Positions 35,043 to 43,319 of a stretch of 64,000 nt of DNA are shown here, one piece after another (positions within the stretch are counted from its first letter, which is position 1; each line of letters starts with the position of its first letter). The notes below the pieces were generated by a model. The model searched no databases. It worked only from the letters and a program-made list of their open reading frames with translations, and had not been told where the DNA came from. This stretch comes from Streptomyces chartreusis NRRL 3882. Its GTDB lineage: Bacteria > Actinomycetota > Actinomycetes > Streptomycetales > Streptomycetaceae. Both the position numbers and the translations under genes were made by a program. The DNA is taken from the NCBI RefSeq assembly GCF_900236475.1, contig NZ_LT963352.1, positions 310,001 to 374,000 of the forward strand, written 5' to 3'.

Positions 35043-36112
35043 ACGGCCGCTCCTCGCTCCGTCTGTTCTCCCTGGTCCGCCGGGTCGCCGGTGAGGGCCG
35101 CCACGGCGGCGAGCACCTCGGCGTCGCCGATGCCGTCCAGGCAGGGGTGTCCCGGCAGGGGGCAGTGCCGGGCCCGGGTGTCCGCGCACGCGGCGCGCCG
35201 GTCGCCGAGCAGGACGTGCGGCACGCCGTAGGGGGCCCATCGTTCGGCCGGCACGACCGGTGCGAAGAGGCTGACGACAGGTGTGCCGACGGCGGCGGCG
35301 AGATGGGCCGGGCCGGTGTTGCCGGCCACCACGGCCCGCGCCCGGGCGAGGACTCCGGCCAGGTGCGGCAGATCGGTGGCGCCGCCGAGGTCCAGCGCGT
35401 GCCGCCCGGCGACCCGCGCGGTCAGCTCCCGCTCGGCGCGGCTCCCGGTGACGACGACCCGGTGTCCCTCGGCGGACAGGGCGGCGACGGCCCGTGCCGC
35501 CCGGCCGGGGGTCCAGGCCCGGGCGGGGACGGCGGCGCCGGGGTGGACGACGACGTACGGTTCGCGGCCGGTGAGGTGAATGGTGCGGGGTGGCGGTGTG
35601 ACGCGCAGCCTGCCGTCGTCGCCGGGCGGAAGGGCGTAGCCGGCGGCGCGTGCCAGGTCGAGGGCGGCCAGGGCCTCGTGGCGGTGCGGCGGTCTGCGGT
35701 GCCGCAGGTCGAGCAGCGCTCCCGGGTAGTCCTCGCTGTCGGCGGCGGTCCAGCCGATCCCGGCGAGCCTCAGCAACAGGGCGATCGGCAGCGCGCTCTG
35801 GTGGTACGACACGAGGACGAGCGCCCGGTCGAAGCGGCCCGCCGTGAGTGTCTCCATCAACCGCCGGGTGGCCCTCCGGGTGACCGGCGGGGGCTCCAGC
35901 CCGACCCAGGGGGCGTCGTAGGTCAGCACGTCGTCCGCCCCGGGCAGCATCCGCCCGGCCGCGGCGCCCTGCGGCCCGCACAGCAGCGCGGTGTACGAGG
36001 ACCCGGCCGCGACGGCCCGCACGGCGGGCCCGGCCAGGAGCACGTCTCCGGCGCTGTCGAGACGGACGACGAGGGTCCGGGGCAGGCGGCTGCGGGAACG
36101 GATGGGGGTCAT
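35039..36112 (-). CDS. GT9-family (ADP-heptose heptosyltransferase-like) glycosyltransferase
   Basis: The 357-residue protein matches the heptosyltransferase family used for lipopolysaccharide core in Gram-negative bacteria. It begins RTLVVRLDSAGDVLLAGPAVRA, has YVVVHPGAAVPARAWTP for donor phosphate binding and the family motif VVAGNTGPAHLAAAVGTPVVSLF near residue 265. Since gmhA, hldE and gmhB lie in the same cluster, ADP-heptose is the likely donor. A Gram-positive cell has no LPS, so the acceptor must be another glycan, lipid or natural product. Overlaps of 4 nt join it to its neighbours. Confidence 0.9.
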   Translation of the reverse strand: MTPIRSRSRLPRTLVVRLDSAGDVLLAGPAVRAVAAGSSYTALLCGPQGAAAGRMLPGADDVLTYDAPWVGLEPPPVTRRATRRLMETLTAGRFDRALVLVSYHQSALPIALLLRLAGIGWTAADSEDYPGALLDLRHRRPPHRHEALAALDLARAAGYALPPGDDGRLRVTPPPRTIHLTGREPYVVVHPGAAVPARAWTPGRAARAVAALSAEGHRVVVTGSRAERELTARVAGRHALDLGGATDLPHLAGVLARARAVVAGNTGPAHLAAAVGTPVVSLFAPVVPAERWAPYGVPHVLLGDRRAACADTRARHCPLPGHPCLDGIGDAEVLAAVAALTGDPADQGEQTERGAAV

Positions 36113-36873
36113 CGCGGCTCCCCCGTCGGCAGGGCGGGGTGGCCGCGCGGTGCCGCCGCCGGCGCGGCCGGGTGACGGCGCGGTTCGCCGGCCGGCCCGG
36201 CCGGGCCGCTCCGCCACTCCCTCGTCGCCGTACCGGGATTCCACCGAGGCTGTCCCGCCGGCGCAGCGGCGGGGGCCGGGTCGAGGACGAGGCGAACCGC
36301 GGCGAGCAGGTCGGCTGCCGTGGTGTCGGCCGCTGCGGTCTCCTCGGGGCGGGTGTCGGTCGTGGGGACCAGGACACCGCGGGCCCCCGCGGCCCGCGCG
36401 GCCTCCACGTCGGCCCCGATGTCACCGATGACGACGGTGCGTCCGGACGGGACGGCAAGCCGGCGGCACGCGGCCAGTACCAGGCCCGGGGCCGGCTTGC
36501 GGCAGCCGCAGCCCTCCCCCGGCCCGTGCGGGCACACGGCCCAGACGGCGAACGGCCCGAGCAGCTCCTCCACCCGCAGACGTACGTCCTCGACCTGGCG
36601 AGGAGTCAGCAGACCACGGGCCACGCCCGACTGGTTGGTCACGACACCGACGGGAATCCCGGCGGCGCGCACGGCGGCGACGGCCTCCCGCGCGCCGGGC
36701 ATGAGCGCGACCCGCGACGGGTCCCCGTTGTAGGGGACGTCGGCGACGAGCGTGCCGTCGCGGTCGAAGAGGACAGCCGCGGGAAGCGGGCCGCCGGGGT
36801 CGTGCGGGGGCAGCCGTCCCCCGGTGGACCCGTTCCGCCCGGAGAGCAGCCAGGGGCCGGTGGGGCGGGTCAT
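36109..36873 (-). CDS. gmhB: D-glycero-D-manno-heptose-1,7-bisphosphate 7-phosphatase-like HAD enzyme
   Basis: The 254-residue HAD phosphatase has the GmhB signature: nucleophile loop AVLFDRDGTLV (about residues 33-43), VTNQSGVARG, the zinc loop CPHGPGEGCGCRKPAPG and GDIGADVEAARAAG. It should remove the 7-phosphate of heptose bisphosphate, the step between the two HldE activities. Unusual are the 30-residue N-terminal extension and the 60-residue Pro/Ala/Arg-rich tail with repeated GEPRRHPA/PRGHPALPTGEPR-like units. Coupled to its neighbours by 4-nt overlaps. Confidence 0.9.
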   Translation of the reverse strand: MTRPTGPWLLSGRNGSTGGRLPPHDPGGPLPAAVLFDRDGTLVADVPYNGDPSRVALMPGAREAVAAVRAAGIPVGVVTNQSGVARGLLTPRQVEDVRLRVEELLGPFAVWAVCPHGPGEGCGCRKPAPGLVLAACRRLAVPSGRTVVIGDIGADVEAARAAGARGVLVPTTDTRPEETAAADTTAADLLAAVRLVLDPAPAAAPAGQPRWNPGTATREWRSGPAGPAGEPRRHPAAPAAAPRGHPALPTGEPR

Positions 36874-37943
36874 GACCGCAGCCGTTCCCTGACCACCGGG
36901 CGGGGCGCGGGCGCCGGCCCGCCGGTCCGCAGCGGGGTGAGCGGCCGGGCCGTACGGTGCGCGAGTCGCCCGCGCAGCCAGTGCCAGGTCGCGGCCGGCG
37001 GGACGAGCGCGCTGGTCACGGCCATGGTGAGTACCTCGTCACGGGTGCGCGGCCCGGGCAGGATCCGGGCGAGGGCGAATTCGGCCGTGCCGGCCAGCCA
37101 TGCGGCGGCGCAGGCCCCGGCCGGCCGGTACCGGCCGAGCAGGGCGCAGCCGAGCGCCGTCACCCCCGCACCGGTCACGGCCAGGTGCAGGGGCAGCCGC
37201 CCGCGGGGAGCCTCCGCCCGGCGCCACCAGGTGCGGCCGTGCAGCCGGGTCATCAGCACGTCGTCGGCGTTGCCGGCCTGGAGACGGACGGAGGTCCACA
37301 GCCCGGCCGGCCGCACGGGGTGGGTGGTGGTGCGCCGGCCCCCGGTGAGGGTCCAGCCGGCGTCGAGGATGCGCAGGGCGAGGTCGGCGTCCTCCCGGAA
37401 GGCCCGCCGGAAGCGTTCGTCGAACCCGCCGACGGCGGCCAGCGCGTCCCGGCGGTACGCCATGTCGGCGGTGATCCAGCGGGCGCCGGCGAGTCCGGCC
37501 GTGTTGCGTTCCCAGTCGGTGGGGCGGCGGTCGGTGGGCAGCGGCACCTCGATCCGGGCGCTGATCCCGGCGGTCCGGTCCGTCGCCGCGGCCAGGTCCA
37601 TCGTCAGGTCGTCGCCCCAGGTGGGCCCCGGTACGACGTCGTCGTCGAGGAAGACGATCCAGGGCACGTCACCGGCGGCCCGCCAGCCGAGGTTGCGTGC
37701 GGCGGCCGGGCCGCGCGCCCCGCCGGGTACGACGAGGGTGCGCGAGCGCAGGGACGGCGGGACGTCGGCGGTGAGGGACGGGCCGGCCGGGTCGGGCCGG
37801 TCGTCGACGAGGACCACCCGGACCGGCCCCGGTCCGCTCGCCTCGGCCAGTGCGTGCAGGCACCCGCGCAGGCTGGGCCGGCCGAGGGTCGGGACGACGA
37901 CGGCGTACTCGGCATCCCGGGTGCGGGCGTCGGGCTCGGTCAT
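36870..37943 (-). CDS. GT2-family glycosyltransferase with membrane segments
   Basis: This 357-residue protein has an N-terminal GT-A domain: AVVVPTLGRPSLRGCL, VRVVLVDDRPDP, the metal-binding WIVFLDDDVVPGP and the acceptor-region FREDADLALRILDAG. The C-terminal third has two or three hydrophobic segments (LHLAVTGAGVTALGCALLG, ACAAAWLAGTAEFALARI), so the enzyme probably sits on the cytoplasmic face of the membrane. I use the ATG at 37943, whose TGA overlap with the carbamoyltransferase fits the operon pattern; the frame runs 32 codons further upstream inside that gene. Confidence 0.88.
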   Translation of the reverse strand: MTEPDARTRDAEYAVVVPTLGRPSLRGCLHALAEASGPGPVRVVLVDDRPDPAGPSLTADVPPSLRSRTLVVPGGARGPAAARNLGWRAAGDVPWIVFLDDDVVPGPTWGDDLTMDLAAATDRTAGISARIEVPLPTDRRPTDWERNTAGLAGARWITADMAYRRDALAAVGGFDERFRRAFREDADLALRILDAGWTLTGGRRTTTHPVRPAGLWTSVRLQAGNADDVLMTRLHGRTWWRRAEAPRGRLPLHLAVTGAGVTALGCALLGRYRPAGACAAAWLAGTAEFALARILPGPRTRDEVLTMAVTSALVPPAATWHWLRGRLAHRTARPLTPLRTGGPAPAPRPVVRERLRS

Positions 37944-39604
37944 CGCAGGCCTCCGGCGTCCTCGGAACGGAACAGGTCGCCGCGGCGGACGGCGTAGGGG
38001 CCGATGGCCAGCAGGTCGACGGGTGAGGAGCCGAAGCACTCCAGGGCGTCGCGCGGGTCGTCGACCATGGGCCGGCCGGCCGTGTTGAGGCTGGTGTTGA
38101 CGACGACGGGCAGCCCGGTGAGTCGCTCGAACTCGCCGAGCATGCGGGCCACCAGCGGTTCGCGCGCCGGGTCGACGGTCTGGATGCGGGCCGTGCCGTC
38201 GACGTGGACGACGGCGGGGATGCGGTCCCGCCAGGCCGGCGCGACGTCGTGCACGAACAGCATGTACGGGCTGGGCAGCGGGCCGTCGAAGATCTCGGCG
38301 GCGCGGTCGGCGAGGACCATGGGTGCGACGGGCCGGAACTGCTCGCGGCCCTTGACGTCGTTGAGCCGTTCGAGGTTGCCCGCGTGCCCGGGGTGGGCCA
38401 GCAGGGAGCGGTGGCCGAGCGCCCGGGGGCCGTACTCGGAACGCCCCTGGAACCAGGCGACGATGGCGTTGTCCGCGAGGGCGCGGGCGACGGTGGCGGC
38501 GATGTCCGGGGGCCGTTCGAAGGGCACGGCGGCCGTCTTCAGCGAGGCTCCGAGCTCCGCGTCGGACCAGTCCCGGCCGAGGTCGGCGCCGGTCATGGGC
38601 TCCGGTTCGTCACCCTCGGCGGCGGACAGCAGCAGGGCGCCGCCCAGGGCGGTACCGGCGTCTCCGGCGGCGGGCTGCACCCACACCCGGGAGAAGGGGC
38701 CCTCGCGTGCGATACGGGAGTTGGCGACGCAGTTGAGGGCGACGCCGCCCGCGAGCGTGAGCACCCGGTCGTGGGTACGGCCGTGCAGCCAGCGCACGAG
38801 GTCGAGCAGGGTCTCCTCCAGCACGGCCTGGGCGCTGGCGGCGACGTCGGCGTGGTCCTGGGTCCACGGCTCGTCGGGGCCGCGGGGCGCGCACAGGTCG
38901 TGCCAGGGCACGCCGGTGGCGTGGAAGCCGCCGTCGCCGGTGGGGTAGACGTGGCGGCGCAGCTCGGTGAGCATGCGCGGGGTGCCGTGGGAGGCGAGGG
39001 CCATCACCTTGAACTCGTCGGAGGAGCGCAGGAAGCCGAGGTGTTCGGTGAGTTCCTCGTAGACGAGGCCGAGCGAGTGCGGCAGGTCCTGGGCGTGCAA
39101 CGCCTCCAGCCGGCCGCCGACGCGGCGGGCGGCCAGGTGGGAGGCGCGTTCGCCGCGGCCGTCCAGGACCAGGACCGAGGAGTCGCCGGCGTCCGGTGCG
39201 GCGAAGGCGCCGGAGGCGGCGTGGGCCATGTGGTGCGGCACGAAGCGGACGATGCCGGGGGCGAGGCCGGGCAGGGCCGTCCGCAGGAAGCCGGGCGCCT
39301 CACGGGCGTAGATCAGCCGCAGGTGGTCCCACGGGTCGTCCAGGCCCATGTCCTCGGCGGGCCGGGCGAGTGCCGGGTCGAAGGAGTAGGTGACGGCGTC
39401 GAGGTCCTGCGGGCGCAGCCCGGCCCGCTTCAGGCACCAGGCGGCGGCCTTCTCGGGCAGCTCCCAGGCGGAGAACGGCAGGGGTCTCTTCCCGTGCTTG
39501 CGCCGGGAGAACCGCTCCTCCTCCGCGGCGGCGACGGTCCGCCCGTCGATCACCAGGGCGGCGGCGGGGTCGTGGAAGAGGGCGTTGATTCCGAGGATGC
39601 GCAT
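37940..39604 (-). CDS. NodU/CmcH-family O-carbamoyltransferase
   Basis: The 554-residue enzyme has both domains of the family: a Kae1-like N-terminal domain with INALFHDPAAALV, AAAEEERFSRRKHGKRPLP and FVPHHMAHAASGAF (metal-binding His residues), and a C-terminal YrdC-like domain with WFQGRSEYGPRALGHRSLL. It transfers a carbamoyl group from carbamoyl phosphate, through carbamoyl-adenylate, to a hydroxyl, as in Nod factors, cephamycin and aminocoumarins. In this cluster the acceptor is most likely a sugar of the heptose-containing glycan (inference). It lies 70 bp after the SDR gene and is coupled to the GT2 gene. Confidence 0.92.
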   Translation of the reverse strand: MRILGINALFHDPAAALVIDGRTVAAAEEERFSRRKHGKRPLPFSAWELPEKAAAWCLKRAGLRPQDLDAVTYSFDPALARPAEDMGLDDPWDHLRLIYAREAPGFLRTALPGLAPGIVRFVPHHMAHAASGAFAAPDAGDSSVLVLDGRGERASHLAARRVGGRLEALHAQDLPHSLGLVYEELTEHLGFLRSSDEFKVMALASHGTPRMLTELRRHVYPTGDGGFHATGVPWHDLCAPRGPDEPWTQDHADVAASAQAVLEETLLDLVRWLHGRTHDRVLTLAGGVALNCVANSRIAREGPFSRVWVQPAAGDAGTALGGALLLSAAEGDEPEPMTGADLGRDWSDAELGASLKTAAVPFERPPDIAATVARALADNAIVAWFQGRSEYGPRALGHRSLLAHPGHAGNLERLNDVKGREQFRPVAPMVLADRAAEIFDGPLPSPYMLFVHDVAPAWRDRIPAVVHVDGTARIQTVDPAREPLVARMLGEFERLTGLPVVVNTSLNTAGRPMVDDPRDALECFGSSPVDLLAIGPYAVRRGDLFRSEDAGGLR

Positions 39605-39674
39605 GGGGTGGCGGGCCTTTCGGCGGTCGGGAGAGAACCGGACGCGGCGGTACGGAGATGCCCGGGCGCTGGGG

Positions 39675-40640
39675 TCAGTCGTCCGTGCCGTCCTCGCGGA
39701 ACCAGGCGATGGTGCGCCGCAGCCCCTCCTCGGGGCGCACGTGCGGCTCCCAGCCGAGCTTGTCGCGGGCCAGCGTGATGTCCGGGCAGCGCACGGCCGG
39801 GTCGTCCACCGGGCGTTCGATGAAGCGGATCTCCGACGGGGAGCCGGCGAGTTCGACGACCAGCCGGGCCAGGTCGAGCATGGTGATCTCGGTCGGGTTG
39901 CCGATGTTGACGGGGCCGCGCATGCCGTGGGCGGCCGCCGCGAGGATGCCGCGCACGGTGTCGTCGACGTAGCACAGCGACCGGGTCTGGAGACCGTCGC
40001 CGGTCACGGTGAGGGGCTCGCCGGCCAGGGCCTGCCGTACGAAGGTCGGCACCGCGCGTCCGTCGTGGCCGCGCATCCGCGGGCCGTAGGTGTTGAACAG
40101 CCGCACGATGCAGGTGTCGGTGCCGTGGGTGTCGGCGTGGGCGGTGGTCAGCGCCTCGCCGAAGCGTTTGGCCTCGTCGTAGACGCTGCGCGGGCCGACC
40201 GGGTTGACGTTGCCCCAGTAGCGCTCGTCCTGGGGGTTCTGCTGCGGGTCGCCGTAGACCTCGGAGGTGGAGGCGAGGACGAAGCGGGCGCGGGAGGACC
40301 GTGCGAGCTCCAGGGCGTTGCGGGTGCCGAGGCTGCCCGTCTCCATGGTGTGCAGTGGCAGGCGCAGGTAGTCCGCGGGGGACGCCGGGGAGGCGAAGTG
40401 CAGGACGAGGTCGGGCGTTCGCTTGATCCGCAGGCCCTCGGCGACGTTGGCCTGCACGAGCGTGAACCCGGGCTGTTCGAGCAGCGGGGATATGTTCTCG
40501 GGCCGGCCGGTGCTGAAGTCGTCCACGCAGGTGACGGCCGCGCCCGCGTCCAGCAGGGCGGCGCACAGGTGGGAGCCGACGAATCCGGCGCCGCCCGTGA
40601 CGACGGCGTGTTCCCAGCTCCGTGAGAGGGCGGTGGTCAT
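39675..40640 (-). CDS. UDP-glucuronate decarboxylase-like SDR (UDP-xylose synthase group)
   Basis: This 321-residue short-chain dehydrogenase has the extended-SDR NAD-binding motif TGGAGFVGSHL at residues 15-25, HFASPASPADYLRLP, the catalytic Ser/Thr-Tyr-Lys in ASTSEVYGDP and YDEAKRFGE, and RLFNTYGPRMRGHDGRAVP. The SPASP, YGDPQQNPQDERYWGNVNP and PRSVYDEAKR segments are diagnostic of UDP-glucuronate decarboxylases, so it probably makes UDP-xylose or the 4-keto-pentose. It is not the ADP-heptose epimerase HldD, which I do not find here. ATG at 40640 follows GGAGGAGAG. It is the first gene of the minus-strand glycan cluster. Confidence 0.87.
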   Translation of the reverse strand: MTTALSRSWEHAVVTGGAGFVGSHLCAALLDAGAAVTCVDDFSTGRPENISPLLEQPGFTLVQANVAEGLRIKRTPDLVLHFASPASPADYLRLPLHTMETGSLGTRNALELARSSRARFVLASTSEVYGDPQQNPQDERYWGNVNPVGPRSVYDEAKRFGEALTTAHADTHGTDTCIVRLFNTYGPRMRGHDGRAVPTFVRQALAGEPLTVTGDGLQTRSLCYVDDTVRGILAAAAHGMRGPVNIGNPTEITMLDLARLVVELAGSPSEIRFIERPVDDPAVRCPDITLARDKLGWEPHVRPEEGLRRTIAWFREDGTDD

Positions 40641-41495
40641 CTCGGTCTCTCCTCCGTCAGCGGCGTCACTGCCCGGCACGACGGTGTACGCCTCGTGCCG
40701 CCGAAGGTGGCCGGAGGCCGTCGAGCCCACGCTCAGCGTCCGCCGCCCGTGCGCCCGTGGCACGGTCGCGTACGGCAAACCGGTGAGTCACGCAGGGTGA
40801 CCGACTGTTCGCGCAGGTCGAAGATGTGGTGGAGAGCTGGGATCGGGGGTGCCCGCCCAGCCGGCGAGGGGGCCTGCGGGGCGGGTGTTCGGTCGCTGGG
40901 CCGAAGCCGGGGCGGTCCGGCGGACCGGGCCGTCGCAGGTCGGAGGGCCCGGTCCGCTGCGGGTCGGCGGACTGGGGTTGCGGCAGTCGGCGGAGCGAGG
41001 GCCGCTGCAGGTCGGCGGACCGGGGAGCCAGCGACGTCGCGGACCGACGCCTCGCGGACCAGGGGCGCAGCCCGGTCGCGGAGCGAGGGTCCAGCGCCGA
41101 CGCGGACCAACGTCGGCGCTGTTCGGGGAGCGGCCGTCGTGGCTCGGGGGGCCAGCGCCCCGTGAGGCGGCAGATCCGGCCACCGAAGGTCGGCGACTCG
41201 ACTCCGTTGCGGGCCGACGCCTGCCCCCCTGGGCTGGCGGAGGGGGGCTGCCGGAGGCCAGTGGGCCAACGTCATCGCAGACCGGGAGCCCGGGGCCCCT
41301 GGGCCGGTGAACCCGGCCACCGCACGCCGGCGAGCCACGCCACCGCAGACCGGAAGACCGGCGCCCCTGGGCCGGTGAACCCGGCCACCGCACGCCGGCG
41401 AGCCAAAGCCACCGGCAGACGGGCACGTGAAGGTCGGCGGACCGAGGCTGCTGTGAGCCCGGCGGGGCGGGCCCCGTCAGGGACAGCCGCCTGGG
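40641..41495. other. Gene-free, repeat-rich region upstream of the glycan cluster
   Basis: Long frames are open on both strands here but encode only Arg/Gly/Pro-rich sequence with no family resemblance. From about 40900 to 41460 variants of GGTCGGCGGACCG recur at irregular intervals (for example near 40965, 41009, 41435), ending with a tandem repeat of period 68. The promoter of the glycan cluster must lie between 40641 and about 40800. Confidence 0.6.
41295..41405. repeat. Tandem direct repeat, period 68 bp
   Basis: A 43-bp sequence at 41295-41337 is repeated exactly at 41363-41405; the 25 bp between are a degenerate copy of the sequence preceding the first unit. Confidence 0.85.
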
Positions 41496-42023
41496 TCAGG
41501 CGATCAGTGTGCGGCCCGGGTGCAGGCGGGCGAGGAGCTGGGAGCGGTGCAGGTCGGCCACGGGGGCGAGCAGGTCGGGGTGGCGCAGCAGGGCGGCGGC
41601 GCGCTGGTCGCCGTCGTCGGGCGCCACGAGCCGCCGGAACTCGGTCGGTGTGCCGGTGCTGTGGCTGCCCTCGGCGAGCGCGGCCACCGCCAGGGCGGCC
41701 AGCTCCGGGTCGGTGAGCAGACTGGCCGCCCAGCTCGCCACGACCTCGTCGACCCAGGTGCGCCAGGCGTGCGCGTCCACGTCGTCACCCAGGGTCGCGT
41801 CGGTGCCGGTGACCCAGTCCAGCCGCGCGGAGCCGCCGGGGCCCGCCACACCGACCAGGGCGGCGTCCATCTCCGTCGGGTACCTGAGCCATGCCGCGAC
41901 CGTCACGGCCTGCCGGGCCTGCACCTCGCACAGCGCGGAGGCGAGCGCGCCGCCGGAGGCGGGGAAGGCGCGGGTCAGCCACTGGGCGGTCGCCGCTATG
42001 ACAGGAGACAGGTCTGCTTGCAC
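41496..42023 (-). CDS. Hypothetical protein
   Basis: A 175-residue protein, soluble and Ala/Leu-rich, with segments AATAQWLTRAFPASGGALASAL and EFRRLVAPDDGDQRAAALLRHPDLLAPVADL suggesting several helices. I do not recognise a family. I chose the GTG at 42023 because sequence further upstream in this frame looks non-coding (Arg/Pro/Ser-rich); no convincing ribosome site precedes it, so the start is uncertain. It is divergent from the gene at 42293. Confidence 0.55.
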   Translation of the reverse strand: MQADLSPVIAATAQWLTRAFPASGGALASALCEVQARQAVTVAAWLRYPTEMDAALVGVAGPGGSARLDWVTGTDATLGDDVDAHAWRTWVDEVVASWAASLLTDPELAALAVAALAEGSHSTGTPTEFRRLVAPDDGDQRAAALLRHPDLLAPVADLHRSQLLARLHPGRTLIA

Positions 42024-42292
42024 TGCCGGGCCGTCCGAAAGGGGTGGGGAAGCGGGGGATCTGCCCGTAGACGGTAGCCGCCGCCCCGCACACCCGGACG
42101 TGATCGGGACCTCGTCCGAGCTGTGGCCTCGGCCACATCGAATCAGGGCTCGTGTGCAGGGACGCCGATCCCGTTTCGCCGGGAGGGGCCCGGGCACCCG
42201 CCCCGCGTAGTCTTCCGCAAGCCGGAAAGGTCCGGCGAACCCCCTGTTCCGGCCGCCCTGGGACAGGGCCGGAGCAGGACAGGAGCAATGCC

Positions 42293-42826
42293 ATGACGGA
42301 ACAGCGAACGGATCCGCCGGGCGCCCGACGTGCTCCGGCCACCGACATGTCGCTGCTGGGCGTCTACCTCAACGACCATCTCGCCGGCGCCACCGCCGGG
42401 ACCGCGCGGATACGCCACCTGCTGCGCTCGTGCCGGGGCACGGCGCTGGCCGACACCCTGGCCCCGGTCGCCGCCGAGATCGCCGAGGACCGGGCGAGCC
42501 TGCTCCACATCATGCGGCGACTCGACGTCCCGGTTCGGCGCTACAAGGTGTACGCGGGCCGGGCGGTCGAGCAGATGGCCCGCCTGAAGAGCAACGGCAG
42601 CCTGGTACGGCGTTCCCCGCTGAGCACGCTGTGGGAGCTGGAGGCGCTGAGTCTGGGGGTGGAGGGCAAGTCGTCCGGCTGGCAGACGCTGCGCGACCTG
42701 GCCGCCACGGACACCCGCCTCGACGCGCGACACCTCGACGACCTCGTCGAACGGGCGCGGCGGCAGCGCGCCACGCTGGAGGAGCTGCGCCGCGATCAGG
42801 TGAGGGTCGCCTTCCGCGAGACCTGA
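42293..42826 (+). CDS. Hypothetical all-helical protein
   Basis: The 177-residue product is predicted to be entirely helical after a 20-residue polar start: MSLLGVYLNDHLAGATAGTARI, CRGTALADTLAPVAAEIAEDRASLLHIMRRL, and a final long charged helix HLDDLVERARRQRATLEELRRDQVRVAF. This resembles ferritin-like or YciE-type bundles, but the metal-ligand pattern is incomplete, so I leave it unnamed. ATG at 42293 lies after GGACAGGAG. It is convergent with the 107-residue gene at 42854. Confidence 0.7.
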   Translation: MTEQRTDPPGARRAPATDMSLLGVYLNDHLAGATAGTARIRHLLRSCRGTALADTLAPVAAEIAEDRASLLHIMRRLDVPVRRYKVYAGRAVEQMARLKSNGSLVRRSPLSTLWELEALSLGVEGKSSGWQTLRDLAATDTRLDARHLDDLVERARRQRATLEELRRDQVRVAFRET

Positions 42827-42853
42827 CGCACGGGTCCCGCCGCCGGCCTCGAT

Positions 42854-43177
42854 CTACCAGAACCTGCTGCTGAGAGCCGGCTGATGCGACAGTTCCACGG
42901 CGTCCCGCAGCCGCAGCGCGACGCTGATGACGGCACGCAGGGCGGAGGGCCGTACGGTCTGGGCGGTCTCGGTGGCCAGGACCAGCAGGCACGCCGCCGC
43001 CTGCTCGACGACCGGCACGGGGAGGATGAAGTCGTTGTCGGCGGCGGCGCGGAACGCCTTCAAGGGGATCGCGGCCCCGTCGATGGCCCGGTGCGCGGCC
43101 TGCTCCAGGTGCTGTGCGGCCTGTTCGCACACGGGGGCGGGCAGGGCGATGGTGGGCTGGAACGATGAACTCGTCAT
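42854..43177 (-). CDS. Hypothetical small protein
   Basis: A 107-residue, helix-rich, Ala/Val-rich protein without membrane segments or signal peptide. Its two halves look related: PTIALPAPVCEQAAQHLEQAA and DFILPVPVVEQAAACLLVLA both have a LPxPVxEQAA core, suggesting an internal duplication. I do not recognise the family. ATG at 43177 has only a weak ribosome site; the frame extends 33 codons upstream into the divergent promoter region. Confidence 0.6.
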   Translation of the reverse strand: MTSSSFQPTIALPAPVCEQAAQHLEQAAHRAIDGAAIPLKAFRAAADNDFILPVPVVEQAAACLLVLATETAQTVRPSALRAVISVALRLRDAVELSHQPALSSRFW

Positions 43178-43319
43178 GCCCCGACTGGTCCCCCGGCGAT
43201 GGCTCGTTCTGTCGGCGGGCGGCGGGATTTCACCGTCCCGCGTGACCGGGGCGTGGCGAATGTCCCGGAACCACAACGGCCGCCGTGCCGATCAGGCTCG
43301 GAGCCGAGGAGGAGCACGT

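Noticed and set aside
30664..40640. LPS biosynthesis cluster acquired from a Gram-negative bacterium
   Set aside because: Codon bias and G+C match the neighbours, no lipid A or O-antigen export genes are present, and similar heptose genes occur in other Streptomyces as far as I recall.
40788..41716. Long open frames on both strands between the SDR gene and the hypothetical gene at 41496
   Set aside because: Their translations are Arg/Gly/Pro/Ser-rich, overlap each other on opposite strands and follow the DNA repeats; no ribosome site or family resemblance supports any of them.
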